Part shown: positions 50,657-59,568 of the stretch, in pieces
Numbering within the stretch: the stretch's first letter is position 1
How the letters are laid out: the number at the start of each line of letters is the position of its first letter
Assembly (NCBI GenBank): GCA_036555725.1
Contig: DATBKU010000043.1
Location: 1-64,000 of the forward strand
DNA length: 64,000 nucleotides
Source: CALAED01 sp036555725
GTDB taxonomy: Bacteria; Actinomycetota; Actinomycetes; Streptosporangiales; Streptosporangiaceae
Reading direction: 5' to 3'
Made by a program: the position numbers and the translations under genes
The notes under the pieces: generated by a model
Database searches by the model: none
What the model was told of the DNA's origin: nothing
What the model saw: only the letters and a program-made list of their open reading frames with translations

Positions 50657-52636
50657 ATGAGTCGCTACCGGTACGGGGCGTACCACGAAGGGCCCGACCC
50701 GCTCGCACCGCCGTACGACGTGCGCGCCGCGCTCGACTCCATGAGTGACTCGATCCTCGAGGGCACCAGTCCGGCCGAGGCGCTCCGCGACCTGTTGCGC
50801 CGCGGGTTGAACCCGCACCACGGCAGCCCACGGCGGCGCGGCCTGGACGATCTGCTTCGCCAGGTGCGGGAGCGGCGCCGTGACCTGCGCGGCCAGGGCC
50901 GGCTCGACGGCACTCTGGAACAGGTGCGGGCGCTGCTCGACAAGGCGATCGGCCAGGAGCGGGCCGCCCTGTTCCCCGACCCGAGCGACGACGCCCGGCT
51001 ACGCGAGGCCGAGCTCGACGCGCTGCCCGCCGACACCGCCCAGGCGGTACGGCAGCTCGCCGACTACGACTGGCGGTCGCCCGAGGCCCGCCAGACCTTC
51101 CAGGAACTGCAGGACCTGCTGCGCCGCGACATCCTCGACGCCCAGTTCCGCGGCATGAAGCAGGCCCTGGAGAACCCGGACCCGCAGGCCATGCAGCGCG
51201 TCAAGGAGATGATGGGTGCGCTCAACGACATGCTGGAGAAGGACGCGCGCGGCGAGCACACGCAGGAGGACTTCGAGCGCTTCATGGCGGAGTACGGCGA
51301 CTTCTTCCCGGACAACCCGCGCAACCTGGAGGAGCTTGTCGACTCCCTCGCCCGCCGGGCCGCCGCGATGGACCGGCTGATGGCCTCGCTCACCCCCGAA
51401 CAGCGGGCCGAGCTGGGCGGGCTCATGGCTCAGACGCTCGAGGACGCCGGCCTCGCGCTGGAGATGTCCCGGCTGTCCGACGCGCTGCGCATGCGCCGGC
51501 CCGACCTCGACTGGGGCAGCTCGGAGCAGATGAGCGGCGACGATCCGCTCGGCATGGGCGACGCGACGACAGCGCTCGCCGAGCTGGCCGACCTCGCCGA
51601 CATCGAGGCCGCGCTGCGCCAGGACTACCCCGGGGCCCGGCTCGACGACATCGACGAGGAGGCGATCCGGCGCGCACTCGGCCGTCAGGCCGTCGACGAC
51701 ATCTCCGCGCTGCGCCGCATCGAGGCCGAGCTGGAGCGCCAGGGCTACCTTGTCCGCAAGGGCGGCTCCCTGCAGCTCACCCCCAAGGCCGTACGGCGGC
51801 TGGGCGAGTCGGCGCTGCGCAAGGTGTTCTCGCAGGTCGACGCCGCGCGCCGCGGCGATCACGACGAGGATGACGCAGGTCAGGGCGGCGAGCTCACCGG
51901 CGCCAGCCGCGAGTGGCGGTTCGGTGACGAGCAGCCGATCGACGTGGTACGGACGGTGGGCAACGCCGTCCGCCGTGGGGAACGCCTAAGCAACAACGGC
52001 GACAACGGCGGCGTACGGCTGAGCGTGGACGACTTCGAGGTCCTCGAGACCGAGCGGCGTACGGCCGCGGCCGTCTGCCTGCTCGTCGACCTGTCGTACT
52101 CAATGGTGCTGCGCGGCACCTGGGGGGCGGCGAAGCAGACGGCGCTGGCCCTGCACGCCCTGGTGACGACGAAGTACCCGCAGGACGCCATCCAGATCAT
52201 CGGGTTCTCCAACTACGCGCGGGAGCTGCGCGCGACCGAGATGGCCGATCTCGACTGGGACATGGTGCAGGGCACCAACCTGCACCACGCGTTGCTGATC
52301 GCGGGCCGGCACCTGGACAAACATCCGGAGTACGAGCCGATCGTGCTGATCGTCACCGACGGCGAGCCGACGGCGCACCTGCGGCGCGACGGCAGTTCAC
52401 TGTTCGACTACCCGCCGTCGCCGGAGACGCTGGTGCTGACGCTGGCCGAGGTCGACAAGATGACGCGGCGAGGCGCCACCCTCAACGTGTTCATGCTGGC
52501 CGACGACGGCCGCCTGCTCTCCTTCGTCGAGGAGGTGGCGCGGCGGAACGGAGGACGGGTGTTCGCGCCGTCGGCCGATCGGCTCGGCGAGTACGTCGTG
52601 AGCGACTACCTGCGCACCCGCCGCCACGCCGGCTGA
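50657..52636 (+). CDS. VWA-domain protein paired with the MoxR-type ATPase
   Basis: A 659-residue protein. Most of the N-terminal 450 residues are helical and charged (for example QEDFERFMAEYGDFFPDNP and ALRQDYPGARLDDIDEEAIR). The C-terminal von Willebrand A domain (about 470-650) has the MIDAS motif DLSYS beginning at Asp478, a conserved threonine in QGTNLHHALL and the aspartate of VTDGEPTAH. VWA partners link MoxR ATPases to their clients in a metal-dependent way. It follows the ATPase gene by ten bases, so both form one operon. The client is unknown; the system is widespread in actinobacteria. Confidence 0.9.
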   Translation: MSRYRYGAYHEGPDPLAPPYDVRAALDSMSDSILEGTSPAEALRDLLRRGLNPHHGSPRRRGLDDLLRQVRERRRDLRGQGRLDGTLEQVRALLDKAIGQERAALFPDPSDDARLREAELDALPADTAQAVRQLADYDWRSPEARQTFQELQDLLRRDILDAQFRGMKQALENPDPQAMQRVKEMMGALNDMLEKDARGEHTQEDFERFMAEYGDFFPDNPRNLEELVDSLARRAAAMDRLMASLTPEQRAELGGLMAQTLEDAGLALEMSRLSDALRMRRPDLDWGSSEQMSGDDPLGMGDATTALAELADLADIEAALRQDYPGARLDDIDEEAIRRALGRQAVDDISALRRIEAELERQGYLVRKGGSLQLTPKAVRRLGESALRKVFSQVDAARRGDHDEDDAGQGGELTGASREWRFGDEQPIDVVRTVGNAVRRGERLSNNGDNGGVRLSVDDFEVLETERRTAAAVCLLVDLSYSMVLRGTWGAAKQTALALHALVTTKYPQDAIQIIGFSNYARELRATEMADLDWDMVQGTNLHHALLIAGRHLDKHPEYEPIVLIVTDGEPTAHLRRDGSSLFDYPPSPETLVLTLAEVDKMTRRGATLNVFMLADDGRLLSFVEEVARRNGGRVFAPSADRLGEYVVSDYLRTRRHAG

Positions 52637-52726
52637 CCCTTCTTCCGTACGGCTGCCGGGCGACGTGAACGTTACGGTTCGTGGGTCGGGTTGGGCCGTC
52701 GCGGCGGCGCGCACTAGGGTCTCAGC

Positions 52727-53299
52727 ATGTCGAGTTCCGACCGCCTGTTGCTGATCCTGCACGTAGGGTTCGCGATCTTCACACTGGGGCCGCTGACGGC
52801 CGCGACCAGCGTCACCCCCCGCTACATTCGCCGGCGCGACATCCCGGTGCTCCGCTTCCTCGTCCGGACCACCCGCGTCTACGGGGTGGGCACGCTGGGC
52901 ATCTTCCTGTTCGGGCTGTTCCTCGCCCACGGTGACTTCAGCAAGGTGTGGCTCTCGGCCTCGATGACCCTGTTCGTCGTGGCGCTCGCGCTGCTGGTGC
53001 TCATCGAACGCGACCAGCGGCGCGCCATCAATGCCCTGCAACTCGCGGTCGCCGGCCAGACGGCACCCGCCATCCGGGAGGAGGCGGCGGAGACCGCGCC
53101 GGCCCCCGAGGCGGAGGCGGCGGTCGAGCAGGACGACGAAGCGGCCGCCGAAGAGGACGCGCCGAAGCCCGTGCCCCAGCGGCCGCCCGGCGGCGAGGTC
53201 GCCCGCGTCGAGCGCGGCCGGATCGCCAGCCTCTCCGGCGTGGTCGCGCTGATCTGGGTCGTGATCCTCTTCTTGATGGTCTGGTACGGCCGCGCCTAG
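52727..53299 (+). CDS. Small multi-pass membrane protein with acidic loop (DUF2269-like)
   Basis: A 190-residue protein with four hydrophobic segments: near residues 8-28, 48-68, 74-92 and 165-185. Between the third and fourth is a long hydrophilic loop rich in Glu and Ala (EAEAAVEQDDEAAAEED). The N-terminal LLLILHVGFAIFTLGPLTAATSVTP resembles DUF2269 integral membrane proteins. A TAGGGT motif seven bases upstream of the initiation region could be the -10 box of a nearly leaderless transcript. The function is unknown. It lies between the VWA gene and the convergent hydrolase. Confidence 0.8.
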   Translation: MSSSDRLLLILHVGFAIFTLGPLTAATSVTPRYIRRRDIPVLRFLVRTTRVYGVGTLGIFLFGLFLAHGDFSKVWLSASMTLFVVALALLVLIERDQRRAINALQLAVAGQTAPAIREEAAETAPAPEAEAAVEQDDEAAAEEDAPKPVPQRPPGGEVARVERGRIASLSGVVALIWVVILFLMVWYGRA

Positions 53300-53316
53300 C
53301 GCCGAACCCACCAGGA

Positions 53317-54255
53317 CTAAGCGTCGGGGCCGGTGACGGCGTCGATCCAGGTCACGACCATGGTGTAGACGCGGTGCGAGCGGAGCAGGCCGCCGCCATG
53401 GGCCGACCCGGGCACCCGCTTCATGTCAGCGGTCACCCCGGCGGCGCTCAGTGCGTCACTGATCGCCGCGCTCTGCTCGACCGGTACGAAGTCACCCCGC
53501 GAGTGGACGAACAGCATCGGCACGGCGCTGGTCGTGATCTGCGGGGTCGCCTGCCGCATCCGGTCCAGACAGGCGATGCCGAGCGCGCCCGTCGGCGTAC
53601 AGCGGAGCAGTCGGGCGACCGCGTGACGCAGTTTGCGCTCCGGCCGGGAGGCACCGTGCAGCCCGCCGTCCACGTAGGCGAGGTACGGCGCGTTGACCGG
53701 CGACAGCGCGACGACCCCGCGCAGGTGGCCCCGCCCGGTCGCGCCCAGCACGGTCGCGATCTGGCCGCCCGCCGACGACCCGAGGACGACCATCCGCCCC
53801 GGATCGAGCTGGAAGCGGGCGGCGTGCCGCTGGATGAAGCCGAGCGCCGCGGCGGCGTCCTCCTGCTGCGCCGGCCACGGGGCCTGCCGGCTCAGCCGGT
53901 AGTTCGCCACGAAGACCGCGTAGCCGCGGGCGGCCAGGCGCCTCGCGACCCGGCGCCAGTCGGCCTTGTCGCCCTCCAGCCAGTACCCGCCGTGCAGGAG
54001 CAGGATCCCCGGCTGCCGGCCGCGCCGTACGTCCGGCCAGTACGCGTCGAAGCGCTGCGCCGGATCAGTGCCGTACCCGAACGTGCCCCGGTGCAGCCAC
54101 GCCACGTGCAGGGTCTCCGGAACGGTGAGGACCTGCCGTACGACCGGAACGTCGCCGTTGCGGGTCGCCCCGTCGCCCCTGATCGAGGCGTGCGCCCCAG
54201 CCGGAATCGCCGTGGCCACCCCGAATACGGCCACCATCGTGCCCAGAGCCCGCAC
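53317..54255 (-). CDS. Secreted alpha/beta hydrolase (carboxylesterase type, HGG motif)
   Basis: About 312 residues from a GTG at 54255, chosen because GGGGGAG lies eleven bases upstream and a signal peptide follows (VRALGTMVAVFGVATAIPAG). The oxyanion motif HGG is at residues 88-90 and the nucleophile elbow GSSAGG has Ser161. An aspartate in HSRGDFVPVE and the histidine in GSAHGG complete the triad. The fold belongs to the BD-FAE/esterase-lipase group, whose members remove acetyl or feruloyl groups from glycans or act on short esters. A role on surface or environmental polysaccharide is possible. It ends 18 bases from the convergent membrane protein gene. Confidence 0.85.
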   Translation of the reverse strand: MRALGTMVAVFGVATAIPAGAHASIRGDGATRNGDVPVVRQVLTVPETLHVAWLHRGTFGYGTDPAQRFDAYWPDVRRGRQPGILLLHGGYWLEGDKADWRRVARRLAARGYAVFVANYRLSRQAPWPAQQEDAAAALGFIQRHAARFQLDPGRMVVLGSSAGGQIATVLGATGRGHLRGVVALSPVNAPYLAYVDGGLHGASRPERKLRHAVARLLRCTPTGALGIACLDRMRQATPQITTSAVPMLFVHSRGDFVPVEQSAAISDALSAAGVTADMKRVPGSAHGGGLLRSHRVYTMVVTWIDAVTGPDA

Positions 54256-54338
54256 GCCGCGCACAGCTCCCCCTTCGCCACGGCAAACCAGCCCGATATA
54301 CGCCAACTAGGAAAAAGCTGGCGTAATCATAGGGGCAG

Positions 54339-55556
54339 CTACGTGAGTGCGTGATCAAGATCCCGCAATAGGTCGTCGACGTCCTCGATGCCGACGGACA
54401 ACCGTACGACATCGGCGCCGACCTCCAGGGGAGAACCGGCGGCCGAGGCGTGCGTCATCCGGCCCGGATGCTCGATCAGCGACTCGACGCCGCCGAGCGA
54501 CTCGCCGAGCGTGAACACCTTGGTCCGCTCGCAGACCGCCACGGCGGCGTCCTCGCCGCCCACGGTCCGAAACGACACCATGCCGCCGAAGGCCCGCATC
54601 TGCTTGACCGCGACGTCGTGGCCCGGATGCTCCGGCAGGCCCGGGTAGTAGACCTGCGCCACGCGCGGATGCCGTACGAGCATCTTCACGATCGCGGTCG
54701 CGTTGACGCTGTGCCGGTCCATGCGCACACCCAGCGTCCGGATACCGCGCAGGGTGAGCCAGGCGTCGAACGGCCCCGCGACCGCGCCCATCGCGTTCTG
54801 GTGAAAGGCCAGCCGCTCCCCCAGCGAGGCGTCGGCGACGACCAGCGCGCCGCCGACCACATCGGAGTGGCCGCCAAGGTATTTCGTGGTCGAGTGGACG
54901 ACGACGTCGGCCCCGAGGGCGAGCGGCTGCTGCAGGTAGGGCGAGGCGAAGGTGTTGTCGACGACGAGCAGGGCGCCGGCGCCATGGGCGACCTGCGCCA
55001 GCGCGGCGATGTCGGCGATGCCCAGCAGCGGATTGGTCGGCGACTCGACCCAGATCGCCTTGGTCTCCGGCCGTACCGCGGCCCGTACCGCGTCGATGTC
55101 GGCCAGTGGCGCCGAGTCGTACGCGAGCCCCCACGGCGCCAGCACTTTGTCGAACAGCCGGTACGTGCCGCCGTAGGCGTCACTTGGAATGAGCACGTGA
55201 TCGCCGGGGCGGCAGATCGCGCGGAGCAGCGTGTCCTCCGCGGCCATCCCGGAGGCGAAGGCCAGCCCGCGCACGCCGCCCTCGAGCGCGGCCAGGCACT
55301 CCTCCAGGGCGGTGCGGGTCGGATTTGCGCTGCGGCTGTATTCGTAGCCGCCCCGCAGCCCGCCGATGCCGTCCTGCTGGTACGTGGAGACCTGGTAGAT
55401 CGGCGGCACGACGGCCCCCGTCGCCGGGTCGGGCGCATAGCCCGCGTGGATCGCCAGGGTGTTAAACCCGGGGGGTACAGGGGGGGCGTCCCCCCTGAAT
55501 GACTCGTCCCCCCTGAATGACTCGTCCCCGCCCGGCGCGTCGTCGGAACCGTCCAT
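54339..55556 (-). CDS. metB: Cystathionine gamma-synthase/gamma-lyase (PLP)
   Basis: A 405-residue Cys/Met-metabolism enzyme. The PLP lysine is Lys225 in HSTTKYLGGHSD; YEYSRSANPTR, ESPTNPLL and LGGVESLIEHP are the other family motifs. It either makes cystathionine from an activated homoserine or cleaves it to cysteine; sequence alone does not separate the two. With cystathionine beta-synthase 2.5 kb away, reverse transsulfuration (methionine to cysteine) is plausible. M. tuberculosis has the same pair as Rv1079 and Rv1077. Residues 11-22 contain a duplicated DESFRG unit, encoded by an 18-bp tandem repeat. Confidence 0.93.
   Translation of the reverse strand: MDGSDDAPGGDESFRGDESFRGDAPPVPPGFNTLAIHAGYAPDPATGAVVPPIYQVSTYQQDGIGGLRGGYEYSRSANPTRTALEECLAALEGGVRGLAFASGMAAEDTLLRAICRPGDHVLIPSDAYGGTYRLFDKVLAPWGLAYDSAPLADIDAVRAAVRPETKAIWVESPTNPLLGIADIAALAQVAHGAGALLVVDNTFASPYLQQPLALGADVVVHSTTKYLGGHSDVVGGALVVADASLGERLAFHQNAMGAVAGPFDAWLTLRGIRTLGVRMDRHSVNATAIVKMLVRHPRVAQVYYPGLPEHPGHDVAVKQMRAFGGMVSFRTVGGEDAAVAVCERTKVFTLGESLGGVESLIEHPGRMTHASAAGSPLEVGADVVRLSVGIEDVDDLLRDLDHALT
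55495..55530. repeat. 18-bp tandem duplication at the start of metB
   Basis: CTGAATGACTCGTCCCCC at 55495-55512 is repeated at 55513-55530 with one change. It lengthens the N-terminal tail of the enzyme by six residues. The tail lies before the conserved fold, so the duplication is probably tolerated. Confidence 0.8.
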
Positions 55557-55732
55557 GACCCGAGGCTACCGGCCTACACGGGACTCTTACCTGCGGATCC
55601 CCTACCCGAGGAGGAGCGGGCTCCCCCACAGGTACCACCTCGGAATTCAACTGCTGAGGGGAGGTTTGGCCGCATTAGCGTCTCTACTGTCTGAGTGAAT
55701 CCTGATCGCAAACTAATTAAGGGGAGCCACCC

Positions 55733-57898
55733 GTGTTCGGATGGCTAGGTCGTACCGTCGTCAGACATCCATGGTGGACGATCGCTGCGTGGCTGGTCGC
55801 GGCGGTCCTCTTGATCATCTTCGCGCCGAAGATGAACACCAGCTCCAACCAGCAGGACTTCCTGCCATCGAAGTACGAGTCGGTACAGGCGGGCAAGCTG
55901 GCCGACCGCGCGTTCCCGAGCGGCGACCAGCGGCTCTCACGCGAGGCCATCGTGGTGAAGCGGGCCGACGGCCAGGCGCTCACCGCCGCCGACCAGCAGA
56001 AGATCGGCGCGACCGCGCAGGCGCTGCAGGCCAAGCACATCAAGGGCGTCTACCAGGTCGGCACCGACCCGAAGCAGGCGCTATCACCGAACCACAAGAT
56101 CCAGGTCGTCACGGTCGGCCTGTCCAACCAGTTCGACCAGAAGACCCAGGACCTGAACAAGAGCGCGGTCAAGCAGGTCCGTACCGCGACGGCGGCCCAG
56201 CTCCAGGGCAGCGGGCTCAGCTACGGGGTGAGCGGTGACTGGGCCTCGGCCGTGGACAACGAGAAATCGGACAACCAGACGTTCGCGATAATCGGCTTCG
56301 CCACCATCGTGCTGATCATCGCGTTGGTGCTGATCATCTTCCGGAGCCCGATCGCGGCGCTGCTGCCGATCTTTGTGATCGCGCTGGTCTCCCAGGTGGC
56401 GAACGCGGTCACCGCGTACATCGGCAAGGCGTTCGACCTCAGCTTCGACGAGGGGTTCAACATCATCATCCTTGTCGTCCTGTACGGCATCGGCACCGAC
56501 TACATGTTGTTCCTGCTGTTCCGCTTCCGGGAACGGCTGCGCGCGGGCGACGACAAGAGGACCGCCATGGTCGCGACCGTGGAGCGGGTCGGCGAGGTGA
56601 TCGCCTCCGCCGCGGGCGCCGTCATCGTGGCGTTCCTCGCGCTGCTGCTGGCCAAGTTCAAGGCGTTCGGGTCGCTGGGACCGCAGCTCGCGATCGCGGT
56701 CGGCGTGATGTTCATCACCGCGATGACGCTCGTACCGGCGCTCGTCTCGCTGCTCGGCCGGTACGTGTTCTGGCCGTCGAAGTCCTGGAAGAAGGAGCCG
56801 AAGGGGACCCTGTGGGCCCGCCTCGGCCGTGGGGTCGGCCGCCGGCCGGCCGTCGCGGCGATCGCCTCCGGTGTCGTGCTGGTGGCGCTGGCCTCCATGG
56901 CCCTCGGGCTCAAGGCCGACTACGACTTCCAGGCGGGTGCCCCGCAGAACACCGAGTCGGCCAAGGCGATGAAGGACCTGCGCGCCGCACTGCCGGCCGG
57001 GCTGACCTCGCCCACCGAGGTGTACGTGGAAGGCAACGGCCCGCTCGACAAGGCCGCACTGCAGCAGTATCAGCAGACGCTGTCGCGCGCCGAGGGCGTG
57101 GGCCAGGTCGCGCCGCCGCAGCTCAACCCGGACGGCACCGTCGCCAAGTACACCGTCATCCTCAAGATCAATCCCAACTCCAACGAGGCGATCAACCTCG
57201 TCAAGGGGTCCTTCCGGGACACGGCGCACCAGAACGCGCCACCTGGCACGAAGGCGCTGGTCGGTGGGGTTACCGCCGCGTTCGCGGACATCAACGCCGT
57301 CAACAACCGCGACCTGTCCGTGATCCTTCCGGTGGCGATGGTGCTGATCGCGCTGATCCTGGCGCTGCTGCTGCGAGCGCTGGTCGCTCCCGTCTACCTG
57401 GTGGTGGCGGTGCTGCTCGGCTTCGCCGCCACGGTGGGTGCGTCGGTCGGGGTGTTCCAGTACGCGGGTGGCAAGGAGGGGCTGATCTTCCAGCTGCCGA
57501 TCATCGTGTACCTCTTCGTCCTGGCTATCGGGACCGACTACAACATCCTGATGATCGGCCGGCTGCGTGAGGAGGCGCGGGAGGGTCATGAGCCCCGGCA
57601 GGCGGCCGCCGTCGGCATCCGGCACGCCGGTCCGACCGTTGCCGCGGCGGGGGTGATCCTCGCCGGCACGTTCGCGGCGCTGATGCTGTCTCCGCAGTCG
57701 TTCACCCAGGAGATCGGCTTCGCGGTGGCACTCGGGATCATCCTGTCGGCCTTCGTGATGTCGGCCTTCCTCGTGCCGTCACTGACCGCCCTGCTGGGCC
57801 ACGCGGCCTGGTGGCCGGGGCACGGCGACGCGGTCCGAACCCGCCGCGATCCCGACGAGCTGCCACACGGGACGCCGGAGCCGGTGCAACGCCGCTGA
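55733..57898 (+). CDS. MMPL-family transporter
   Basis: A 721-residue RND-superfamily membrane protein with about twelve helices in two halves. Each half has a large extracellular loop (residues about 35-185 and 400-530). The proton-relay motifs GIGTDYMLFLLFR and AIGTDYNILMIGR are conserved in the first and second halves. Such proteins export lipids or glycolipids in actinobacteria and sometimes antibiotics. Translation starts at a GTG after GGGGAG. Two hairpins follow the gene. No polyketide or lipid synthesis gene lies next to it, so the substrate is unknown. Confidence 0.94.
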   Translation: MFGWLGRTVVRHPWWTIAAWLVAAVLLIIFAPKMNTSSNQQDFLPSKYESVQAGKLADRAFPSGDQRLSREAIVVKRADGQALTAADQQKIGATAQALQAKHIKGVYQVGTDPKQALSPNHKIQVVTVGLSNQFDQKTQDLNKSAVKQVRTATAAQLQGSGLSYGVSGDWASAVDNEKSDNQTFAIIGFATIVLIIALVLIIFRSPIAALLPIFVIALVSQVANAVTAYIGKAFDLSFDEGFNIIILVVLYGIGTDYMLFLLFRFRERLRAGDDKRTAMVATVERVGEVIASAAGAVIVAFLALLLAKFKAFGSLGPQLAIAVGVMFITAMTLVPALVSLLGRYVFWPSKSWKKEPKGTLWARLGRGVGRRPAVAAIASGVVLVALASMALGLKADYDFQAGAPQNTESAKAMKDLRAALPAGLTSPTEVYVEGNGPLDKAALQQYQQTLSRAEGVGQVAPPQLNPDGTVAKYTVILKINPNSNEAINLVKGSFRDTAHQNAPPGTKALVGGVTAAFADINAVNNRDLSVILPVAMVLIALILALLLRALVAPVYLVVAVLLGFAATVGASVGVFQYAGGKEGLIFQLPIIVYLFVLAIGTDYNILMIGRLREEAREGHEPRQAAAVGIRHAGPTVAAAGVILAGTFAALMLSPQSFTQEIGFAVALGIILSAFVMSAFLVPSLTALLGHAAWWPGHGDAVRTRRDPDELPHGTPEPVQRR

Positions 57899-57921
57899 CG
57901 GACCGCCTTCCCCACCCCCAG

Positions 57922-57965
57922 CCGTGCTCTCGTCCTTCCGGCCGGAGTGAAGGGCGAGAGCACGG
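57922..57965 (+). terminator. Long hairpin terminator after the MMPL gene
   Basis: A 17-bp stem with one G-T wobble (57922-57938 and 57949-57965) and a ten-base loop, 24 bases past the MMPL stop. Confidence 0.8.
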
Positions 57966-57975
57966 CACCTCCCAG

Positions 57976-58012
57976 CGATCGCGCCCGGAAATCACCCTCC
58001 CGGGCGCGATCG
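57976..58012. terminator. Hairpin terminator shared with the convergent cbs gene
   Basis: CGATCGCGCCCGG and its exact complement form a 13-bp stem around an 11-base loop, followed by TTTAT on the plus strand. It abuts the end of cbs, so it probably ends both convergent transcripts. Confidence 0.8.
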
Positions 58013-58013
58013 T

Positions 58014-59408
58014 TTATGCGCTCGCGTTGCCGGCGAGGAAGGCGAGGAGGTCCTGGCGGGTGATGAGGCCGGTAGGCTTGCCGTCGACGAGGACGACGGC
58101 GGCGCCGGACTTTTCCAGGACGCCGTACGCCCTGCTGATCGCCTCACCCGAACCGATCATGGGCAGCGGCGCGGACATGTGGCCTTCGAGCGGGTCGTCC
58201 AGCTTCGCCCGGCCGCGGACGAGCGCGTCGAGCAGGTCGCGCTCCACGATCGACCCGACGACCTCGGCGGCCATGACGGGCGGCTCCTGTTTCATGACGG
58301 GCAGCTGCGAGACGTTGTACTCCCGCATCACCGAGATCGCCGTGCCGACGGACTCGTCGGGGTGGACGTGCACGAACTCCGGCAGCGAGCCCTCGCCCGA
58401 CAGCGCCACCTTGCGCGCCAGAATCTCTTCGACCGCGGCCTCGCCGGCCGAGGAGGGGATGAAGCCGTAGTCGGCCATCCAGTCGTCGTTGAAGATCTTG
58501 GACAGGTAGCCGCGGCCGCCGTCCGGCAGCAGCACGACGATGACGTCGTCCGGCTCGGCCCTGGCGGCGATCCGCAGCGCGGCCACCACGGCGAGCCCGC
58601 AGGACCCGCCGACCAGCAGCGCCTCCTCGCGGGCCAGCCGCCGGGTCATCAGGAACGAGTCGCGGTCGCTGACCGCGACGACCTCGTCGCAGATGTTCCG
58701 GTCGTACGTCTGTGGCCAGATGTCCTCGCCGACGCCCTCGACGAGGTACGGACGGCCTGATCCGCCGGAGTACACCGAACCCTCCGGATCGGCGCCGATG
58801 ATCTGCACCCGGCCGCCGGAGACCTCCTTGAGGTACCGGCCGGTTCCGGTGATGGTGCCCCCCGTGCCGATGCCAGCGACGAAATGGGTGACCCGGCCCT
58901 CGGTCTGCGCCCAGATCTCGGGCCCGGTGGACTCGTAATGCGACCGTGGATTGTTCTCGTTGGCGTACTGGTCGGGCTTCCAGGCCCCGGGGATCTCGGC
59001 GGCGAGCCGGTCGGAGACCGAGTAGTACGAGTCCGGATGGTCGGGCGAGACGGCCCCGGGACACACCACGACCTCCGCGCCGTACGCGCGCAGCACGCTG
59101 ATCTTGTCGTGCGCCACCTTGTCGGGGCAGACGAACACGCAGCGGTAGCTCTTCTCCTGCGCCACGATGGCCAGCCCGATCCCGGTGTTCCCGGACGTCG
59201 GCTCCACGATCGTGCCACCCGGCCGGAGCGCGCCCGAGGCCTCGGCGGCCTCCACCATGCGCACCGCGATGCGGTCCTTCACCGAGCCGCCCGGGTTGAA
59301 GTACTCGATCTTCGCGATCACCTGGGGCGTGACCCCCGCCACGACCTTACGCAACCGTACGAGCGGGGTGTTCCCCATCAGTTCGATCAACGATTCATGT
59401 ACGCGCAC
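58014..59408 (-). CDS. cbs: Cystathionine beta-synthase
   Basis: A 464-residue PLP enzyme that condenses homocysteine with serine to cystathionine. The PLP lysine is Lys44 in NPGGSVKDRIA; TSGNTGIGLA and the PLP-phosphate loop GIGTGGTITGTG are conserved. Residues about 335-464 are a pair of CBS domains (SVGTAISVMREYNVSQLPV and KPTGLITRQDLLAFL), which in some homologues bind S-adenosylmethionine. The GTG at 59408 is the first start that gives the normal N-terminus (ESLIELMGNTPLVRL). It has no heme-binding extension. Together with metB it completes the reverse transsulfuration route. Confidence 0.95.
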   Translation of the reverse strand: MRVHESLIELMGNTPLVRLRKVVAGVTPQVIAKIEYFNPGGSVKDRIAVRMVEAAEASGALRPGGTIVEPTSGNTGIGLAIVAQEKSYRCVFVCPDKVAHDKISVLRAYGAEVVVCPGAVSPDHPDSYYSVSDRLAAEIPGAWKPDQYANENNPRSHYESTGPEIWAQTEGRVTHFVAGIGTGGTITGTGRYLKEVSGGRVQIIGADPEGSVYSGGSGRPYLVEGVGEDIWPQTYDRNICDEVVAVSDRDSFLMTRRLAREEALLVGGSCGLAVVAALRIAARAEPDDVIVVLLPDGGRGYLSKIFNDDWMADYGFIPSSAGEAAVEEILARKVALSGEGSLPEFVHVHPDESVGTAISVMREYNVSQLPVMKQEPPVMAAEVVGSIVERDLLDALVRGRAKLDDPLEGHMSAPLPMIGSGEAISRAYGVLEKSGAAVVLVDGKPTGLITRQDLLAFLAGNASA

Positions 59409-59568
59409 CCTCTGACCGTAGCCCACCGCGTGACCAGCACGATCACGGAATTCGCGGCGATGATCACGATCCGTCTTCGTAAAGTCACGTAGTGACAACG
59501 GGTCCACTGCTACCGTCGATGACCGCCGCGCCGCGCCCGCGTGAAGCCATCCCCCGGGAGTTACTCCA

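Noticed and set aside
56084..57625. A 513-codon minus-strand frame inside the MMPL gene
   Set aside because: It is a mirror of the transporter gene, with no recognisable domain; the plus strand has all MMPL motifs.
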